NCBI GenBank assembly: GCA_973895155.1 | Contig: OZ316899.1 | Span: forward strand, 8,432,001 to 8,496,000 | Source: Marsupella aquatica | Lineage: Eukaryota; Marchantiophyta | Reading direction: 5' to 3' | Length of the DNA stretch: 64,000 nucleotides | In this document: positions 58,178-64,000 of the stretch, piece after piece | How the letters are laid out: every line of letters begins with the position of its first letter | Position numbering within the stretch: the stretch's first letter is position 1 | Notes under the pieces: generated by a model | The model's database searches: none | Seen by the model: the letters and a program-made list of their open reading frames with translations, nothing else | Told to the model about the DNA's origin: nothing | Position numbers and translations under genes: made by a program

Positions 58178-59022
58178 CCGGAGGAAATAAGACGGCTTAG
58201 TGAGAAGCAGGCCGAACCTCTCACTGACTTTGATCAATTACGGGCAGAAGCCTGGGAGAAACGGCCTCATTGGCAGATGCCAGTATCACATGGCAGGTCA
58301 AAATATGCCAGGGATCGGGCTAGGGAGTATGGAGACATGTGTGGACTGCTCGCCTTAGAAATCTTCGGCAATGAGTTAGAATCCGGACCATTTCTTAGAA
58401 AGGAAATGGTTGACCAAACAAGATTAGAGGAGGCAATGACGTTGGAGCGATTAAAGAAAGAGGAGGTAATCGCTCGGCTTTGCTCCATGGAAGCCGAAGT
58501 TGCTAAGACAAAGTCTGGTCAACCAAATCAGCAGGATCTCTTGGCTAAGCAGCATGAATTGGAAGTGGCGAACAACCAATTGGAAAACTACCAATTGGAT
58601 AACCAGCAGATCAAGGAAAAATTGACGAAGGTAGAGCTGGAGTTAGCCAATTCAAAAGTAGAAGTACAGGGTCTAAATCGCCAAGTCAAGAGGCTCAGAA
58701 AGACGGCTAAGGATCAGGCCACCCAGAGCAAGAAGGCCTTGGCAGAAGCCCAAAGGAAGTATGACAAGTTACTCGACCGGTTGGAGGCCATGCGTGAGAA
58801 GCATGATGACGCCATTTGCACAGCCGCCAATGATCACCTAAGCCGAGTCCAACAGATACGCAAAGAGCTTTAGGAGGAGCTAACCAGAACAAAGCAGGCA
58901 TGGACGGACAAGGTCACAAAATTGGAAGGCATCAACGATTCCCAGAGAGCCGCTTTGGATAAGCAGGAGTTTGAGATTGTGCAGATCTTAAACGAGGAGC
59001 TCAAGACGGCCAAAGAGGAGGC

Positions 59023-60780
59023 TGTAGTATTGTATTAAGGACATAAATCAGCATTTAATGCCTAAAACTCGGTATTCGTTCCCATGGAAGAACATGTTGG
59101 GAATGGTTTTCTATCAATTAACACTTATGAATGACTAAGGTGTCGAAAACACAAAGGTGAGCCTTTTACTATGGATGCTCAGCAAGGCATAGATTTAAAT
59201 GTTTGCTTAACATTATAAATACGATTAACAAAATGGAATAAATTAACAAAACACAAGAAAATCTTGAGGTATGATGAGGGAGTCTGGAATAGACCAAGGT
59301 AACTCCTCAACAACACTTAATTTGTGATGATTTAAGGTGAAAAATCCGCAAGAACATTTCTGGAATGAAATACTTTACTAGGATGATTATTTAAATGCCA
59401 TCAACATATCTTAACCTTTCCTTCCAAGGTACTCAGTTAGGATTAATAACCAATCACTTCAGCATCCAGTCGGTACTCCGAGTCACGAATAATGAACACC
59501 ATCATCGTCAAACTAAAGTCATAGGTAATTGGTCAATAACATTCTTTGCATCCCGTGCAAAAGCAATGTCATGCCAAAAACTTATGCATCAAGAACTTAG
59601 AAATGTATAGCCTTCACCAATTAAGGAATCTATCTCCATACATTCAAAAGATTTCATCATTTCACAAGGTTTCACTTCTCTGGTTTGATCTCCAACATTC
59701 AAACACAAGGAAGGGGGAAGAATTTCTTTGTATTAATCACTCATGCAAATACAGAGTTTCTCTCTACAAAGTGAAGCCTTGTCATGCTGCAAATTTGCAA
59801 CATAGTGCTTACATAATTCTTTCACACTTCAAATGACATAAATTCTACTTTATATAGGCTGGTAGAAACCCAAGGAGAGAGAAAATGAAAGGACATGCCC
59901 TTTCATGCCTCAAGGGTTCTTGAACTAAAGTAAAAATAACAAAGGTGTGCTACAGTAGTACCTAAGGGTCACATGAGGGTTCCTGGTATATAAAACTAAC
60001 CAAAAGGTATTGCAAATGTGAACTAATGTAAAAGTGACATTAGGGTAAAACTAATGAATAGTGGCTTTGTCCTAATTTTAGTTTCTAAACCAAATATCAG
60101 TTTGAGATGAAACGTTCCCAGAGTATTCTCTTAGGTATAGTCTTCATGCTGGTAAAATCTCAGACTTTTCTGAGGTGCTTAGGTACTTCAATAAAATACC
60201 AAAAAGTACCGGAAATAAAGAACTACAGAAAATCGGAAAAAATTCTAAGTGTTGAAGGCATAAACGCGTATACACGTAAAAGCGTAAACTCGTAAAGACG
60301 TAATCGCAGTGCAACAAAAACTTAGCAGATTCAAACATTTTTAACTTCCTAGCTATAAGTCGGCTTGAGCTGAAACTTTCAGGGATGATTCTACTGCGTA
60401 ATGACTACCTCCTGAAAAAGTATGAAACTTTTCTGACCATGTGAACTATTTAACTAAAATATCAGAGATCGGCTGATCGTGGTAATTGCACACAGAGCTC
60501 ATTTTTGATGAAGTGCTTTGGAGTCCGGTTCTTGAATCTTCTAGTCTGCATTGCTTCTCCAATGATGTCCAGTCTTCTTTCTTGGTAGCATGCAAAGAGC
60601 AAGGATTTATATGGCGATCCTTGTCCAATAGAGGCAATAGCCTCCGATGAAGCATAACATCAGGTAAAGTGTTCAGTTGATCTAAATTGCTACAAAAGGT
60701 AGCTATATTACACCTTTGAGTTAGAAAAAGTTCAAAATTTATAAATTTTCCATCATTTCCAACTAATCTACTGCATTACA
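59023..60780 (-). mobile_element. Element B: 1.76-kb TG...CA insertion, solo-LTR-like, inverted relative to element A
   Basis: Begins TGTAGTATTG and ends TGCATTACA, flanked by a perfect 5-bp duplication GAGGC (59018-59022, 60781-60785). The coiled-coil frame of element C continues across it. Its reverse complement matches element A at both ends: GAACTTTTT near the start, then GACTTATAG-TAGGAAGTTA, CCTTGGTCTATTCCAGACTC and GGGAACGAATACCGAG toward the end. It is shorter than A because the ORF region is largely missing. Duplication, TG...CA ends and lack of internal genes fit a solo LTR. Confidence 0.82.
60262..60310 (-). repeat. TACG/CGTAA tract in element B
   Basis: Repeats of CGTAAA, CGTATACACGTAAAAGCG and CGTAAACTCG. 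This is the inverted counterpart of the tract at 37208-37290 in element A, followed by the same flank. Confidence 0.85.
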
Positions 60781-61464
60781 GAGGCGCTCCGGCTTAATGA
60801 GGAGGTTGAGGATTTATCCCAAGAGCTGGAGGAGGCCAAAGACAAGATGATTGGCTTGCAGAGGCGTGTAGATAACCAAACAGAAAAGTTGCGAAAGTAT
60901 GTCAAAGCCGGGCACGGATCACCAACTGGACGGTCTCCCGCTAGTGGCATGGTCGTCGGGAATACGGAGATGTCGAAGCCAACATCTATTTTGTCAAGAG
61001 TAACTGGGGGTAAGGCAATGCAGTTGGTTGCGGATCTGGCCAAAACATTCATGGGGCCAACACGTACTTCTGGGGTACCCCATAAAGCCACGCCAGAAGA
61101 GGTCGAGAGTATGGCCGCCCACATTTGTGGGACTGTTGCTACAAAGGCAGTTGTGGTAGAGATAAGTAATGTCGATGAACTTGGAGCTGCGGTAATAGGT
61201 TTAGACACCGGAACAGCCACCATGGACTACCAGAATGTGAAGCCGTGGAAGATCGATACAAAACATATTGGAGAGCGGGCTTGGATTGAGGAAATAAAGG
61301 CCATTGCTATCCAAGCCGTTTCCCAGGAGGATGCCGATGCAACAGCCGATGCCGGGGCCGACAAACCAGAACTCAAAGTCGAGGAAGCCGAAGGGGTCAA
61401 GCTAGAGCCGATGGCAGGAGAAGGTGCAGAGTCAGAAGATTCGGACTTACCCCTTGTCACCTGA

Positions 61465-62360
61465 CAATTAAGGAGGGCCAGTCATCGGTTGGAAGGAGGA
61501 CGTGGCGGCAGGAGAAGGGCTTGGGCCAGAAGGGTGCGGCCGTTGTAGGATGGGACAGGGCAAGTAGCGCCCTGTCGGCTTAGGTAGTATTAGATGCTCG
61601 GTTCACACAGGGTTTCGGGCTAGTCAAGTTTTTTAGGTGATAGTTTTTTAGTTGGATTATCGCGGTGGAAGGCCGTGAGTTGTGGTTAGGATTTCCGCCT
61701 TTTCCCCTGAATGCGCTGCAAGGATAAAAACCTGGGCAGCGTGGCTCGAGGGATTTTTCTTAGTCAAGACTCTAGTGTAAGTCAGTATTGCTAGCATACA
61801 GCTCTCGGCTAAATCTAGACCGCGGATTATCAGTAAACCACAAATTTCCATGTCTGTGCAATTGTTTGAATTGAGTTGGTCTTGTTGCCTAGTTCGCAGA
61901 TTCTTGCAATCATGGCGTTGTGTGTTGGGATACTTGTCGCTTGATCGATTTGAGTCAGTTAGAGCGATATTGTGAAGGTATACGATCGCATTGTCTTGAT
62001 TAGAGACTGCCAAACCAAACTCTGAGAGAAAAGTGAGGATTGAGAGTGTTTAGTCGGTGAAGTGTGGGTTGAGTCAGTCTGAAAAAGACCTTCAGCCGGC
62101 TTAAGAAATTAAGCCGTAGAGGTACATTCCGGGGGCGGAATACAAATATACCTGTAGAAGTTAAAGAGGAATTAGGTGTCTCAGTTGTGCACAATTCACA
62201 AGCCCAGTGAAAGAATCGGTCCGGTAAGTGTGGATCGAAGGAGAGGATCGCATTTCCAAACCGAATAGCTGCCATACGGCAAGAGGACGGACATAAACGA
62301 GTGGTTTATGATCGACTGAGGGTAGTTCTTGGGGTTAGAGGTCTTGGAAAACGCGCCACA
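61465..62360 (+). other. Noncoding tail of element C with stem-loop, TATA-like box and hairpin
   Basis: A perfect 8-bp stem with a 7-nt loop (arms GACAGGGC/GCCCTGTC, 61554-61576). GATAAAAA at 61723-61730 could be a TATA box. A TTCC-GGGGGC-GGAA hairpin with ACAAATATACC lies near 62127-62153. Element D shows the same order. If these are LTRs, this would be the U3 promoter, R and U5 area, with the ORF inside U3. Confidence 0.55.
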
Positions 62361-62889
62361 AGAATGCCTTCAATCAAGGCAATCATAGGCAACTTCTTCC
62401 TCTCTTCCTCCTTCTTTCGTTGCTCCTCCCGATGTGGTCTTATCTCATCTCATTCCTCTCTCCTCCTCTTCTTTTCTAGGGCAGCAGGTGAGACTACTCA
62501 TGCCTTGGCCCTCTCCTCCTTCTTACGCTTCTTCTCTCTTGCCTTCTGTGAGCTGCACTCCTTTGCTCCTCCTCCCTTGCAATGTTCCCTGCAGCTACTC
62601 CCGTTTGCAAGGCTTGCCCTAGGATTGCACTCAAAGAAGCAATCCCTACTGGTGTAGTCAAATCTAAGCGGCTCAACTGTGCTACATTGAGGTGCTCAGC
62701 CATCAAATCGGTCCATCGATTCCTCTCCTGCTCCCCATTGCCTTCATTCCCATTGCCACTGTCACTCACCCCTGCCCCATCACCTCCATTTGCTCCACTG
62801 GAATCCATAGCTAAGCCACCCCCGAGCGCGCGTGAGCTCCCTTCTCCCTCCCTACGCTTGAAATTTGTCAAATGCCGCTGAGTATGCCG

Positions 62890-63150
62890 CGGCCGAGTGC
62901 TAAAGTACAAGCGGGAAAGACTTGCGAAGCAACCCATTTTGCAATTTGCGATTCTTCTCATTTCGCATGTAGTTTCTCAATTTTGCGAAACCATTGTGAC
63001 GTGAAAGGCTTTGCAACACCTTTGCTCTCTCGCAGAAATGCTCTCGGGCTCTGTTTTTCTGAAGGTCGTGCGAAAGCAGATGCTTTGCAAAACTCAATTC
63101 TAATTTGTGATGGTATTTGCAAAGGAAGTGGCTTCGCAAGACATTGGCAA
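62890..63150. repeat. TTCGCAA / TTGCGAA motif cluster 3
   Basis: Copies of CTTGCGAAGC, TTTTGCAATTTGCGA, TTTTGCGAAACC, CTTTGCAA, TCGTGCGAAAG and GCTTCGCAAG, just upstream of the first exon of the minus-strand gene. Together with clusters 1 and 2 this brackets the gene. Confidence 0.8.
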
Positions 63151-64000
63151 CTCGTCCTGGGGGGAATGTTGGTTTCATTTGAAAGGGTTTTTTTCAAAGG
63201 TAAGTGGACCCCTCTATACTCATATTTGGAATTCTTTTTGGCCATGTTTTGGGTGTTAGATAATACTTGAAGGCGGGTTTGAAGGGTTAGGCAGGTTAAT
63301 GGGTTATGTATGGTGTTGGTTTAGGCTAAGGTTTGGGTTTACATTAGTTTAGAAGAAATAATAAAGGTGTGGGATTTGGTTTACAAGAAATAAGTAAGGT
63401 TTGGGTTTAGGGTTTTAGGGTTTGGGGTTTTTAAATAGAAAGGTCTCTAGGGTTGAAGAAAGGTTTGGGTTTGTGTGTAAGTCAGATTTAGGTTTAATAG
63501 GTAGGATGCGGTTTGGGGTTGGAGGTTTGGATAAGACAAAGCAAGGTTTCATGAGATTTATATTGCAGCCTTTTGGGTTTAAGAGAGGTTCATTGGGTTT
63601 ATGAATCAAAAAGGGATTGGCAAGGGTTTTGCTAACAAAGGAGGGGAATATATGATAGCTTGCAGGGTGCGGCACTTTTTGATGATTTGATACTAATGCA
63701 TATGCATTGTGAGAGCCCGGGCATTTGAAAGGTAAACATTGCATGATCGGCTCAAGTGTTCATTTCATGTACTTAACACTTTTGGTTGCCACTATGTATA
63801 AAGGGGACATGTATATAGGGATGTTTGTTCTTGTCTGGTCCAGATTATTGTGCTTACATATACATGGAATGCTTGCAGCTTTTCCCTCATACTTTCAGAT
63901 TGGGTTCATTCATTATCTTAGAGCCACAAGACCTATTGGCACTGCTGAGCCCGGGTCTCATAAAGGTACCTTTTTTATTGCTATGGTCATTTTGGTTTGG
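63151..64000. other. Right flank with telomere-like TTTAGGG traces
   Basis: No gene recognised; both strands carry only short ORFs. A G/T-rich stretch at 63280-63610 contains GGGTTTAGGGTTTTAGGGTTTGGG (63408-63430 region) and many GGGTTT words, resembling a decayed telomere-type repeat. A TATA-like GTATAAAGGGG lies near 63795. Confidence 0.5.

Larger units (their letters stand above)
58180..61464 (+). pseudogene. Coiled-coil C-terminal part of the element C ORF, split by element B
   Basis: Coding runs 58180-59022 and resumes in frame at 60786-61464. Heptad-rich segments include LEVANNQLENYQLDNQQIKE, LELANSKVEVQGLNRQVKRL and, after element B, LNEEVEDLSQELEEAKDKM. A TAG at 58871-58873 is the only stop in the first part. 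The end is Gly/Thr-rich and then acidic (LKVEEAEGVKLEPMAGEGAE), stopping with TGA at 61462. The coiled coil suggests self-assembly. It parallels 38357-39040 of element D. Confidence 0.65.
56001..62360 (+). mobile_element. Element C: 6.36-kb TG...CA insertion with a long ORF, solo-LTR-like
   Basis: Begins TGTGATGCCTTGCC and ends AAACGCGCCACA, flanked by GGAAT (55996-56000) and AGAAT (62361-62365), 4 of 5 identical. It interrupts the minus-strand gene, whose frame continues across it. It contains one large plus-strand ORF (56290-61464), itself interrupted by element B, and a 0.9-kb tail with stem-loop, TATA-like box and terminal hairpin. No gag, protease, RT or integrase is present and no second copy of its ends lies inside. 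I read it as a giant solo LTR; a non-autonomous element is the alternative. The left edge could be shifted, since ATGCCT is also duplicated at 56005-56010 and 62364-62369. Confidence 0.7.
54657..62808 (-). pseudogene. Multi-exon transposon-like gene, split by element C
   Basis: Exons on the minus strand: first exon from ATG 62808 (MDSSGANGGDG, then RWTDLMAEHLNVAQLSRLDL) to 62366; then, beyond element C, 55995-55427, 54935-54840 and 54743-54657 (stop). Donors GTGAGT (55426) and GTAAGT (54839) and acceptor CAAACAG support the joins. The first exon ends in a highly charged region plus LPMIALIEG; the next has IPTELAYTGAKSTIRLMV, FARGVEWGKLSKADQRK and ARYHDRKKVRAYL, which resembles the conserved part of plant Ptta/En/Spm-type proteins. 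Stops at about 62440, 55880 and 55733 show decay. Interpretation as a transposon DNA-binding protein is moderate. Confidence 0.5.

Noticed and set aside
59023-60780. Element B as a phase-0 GT-AG intron
   Set aside because: GAGGC duplication plus inverted homology to element A favour an insertion. Splicing of it cannot be excluded.
56005-62369. ATGCCT as the target duplication of element C
   Set aside because: It would leave an end in ...AAGA instead of CA. The GGAAT/AGAAT choice gives TG...CA and the same end as element D, despite one mismatch.

Overview
This window is almost entirely repeat DNA from a large land-plant genome. The evidence is a CACTA transposon with the plant-type tnp2/DUF4218/DUF4216 transposase, plant L1-type LINEs with DUF4283-like ORF1, CCHC knuckle and zf-RVT tail, a chromodomain Ty3/gypsy element primed by initiator Met-tRNA, a Ty1/copia element, GT-AG introns, an EDM2-like PHD module and TTTAGGG-like sequence. 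I cannot name the species; no conserved host single-copy gene is present.

Left block (1-28198) is a set of nested insertions. A LINE (ORF1 at 1-1589, endonuclease at 27469-28198) is split by a Ty3/gypsy chromovirus (1590-27468). That element is itself split by a 17-kb CACTA transposon (7919-24936, 3-bp target duplication GCA). Two small hAT-like MITEs sit in the same block: one in the gypsy chromodomain (25221-25422) and one in the LINE endonuclease (27711-27984). Both have 8-bp target duplications, and in each case the host reading frame is continuous across the insertion. The CACTA element is transcribed right to left. It carries a tnp2 transposase (3 exons), a second multi-exon tnpA-like gene, and a 220-codon PHD-finger ORF that most resembles the PHD region of EDM2, a plant silencing regulator. 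Its ends hold palindromes and two tandem arrays (83 bp and about 577 bp).

Middle block (28199-48400): a minus-strand copia element without recognisable LTRs, then an ORF-bearing repeat (about 33480-40111) interrupted by a 4.0-kb TG...CA element (34183-38204). A minus-strand LINE of the same family as the first follows (40144-46200), then a decayed copia gag (47610-48370).

Right block (48400-64000): a 52-bp minisatellite, a decayed gag/protease, and a minus-strand multi-exon transposon-like gene (62808-54657). That gene is split by a 6.36-kb TG...CA element (56001-62360), which in turn contains a 1.76-kb TG...CA element (59023-60780).

The most unusual theme is the set of TG...CA insertions with 5-bp duplications (34183-38204, 56001-62360, 59023-60780, and probably the element ending at 40111). 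They lack gag-pol and look like solo LTRs. The three large ones each carry an ORF of one protein type (an 'LPTG'-motif globular domain; two copies also have a coiled-coil tail), followed by a stem-loop or TTCC/GGAA hairpin near the 3' end.
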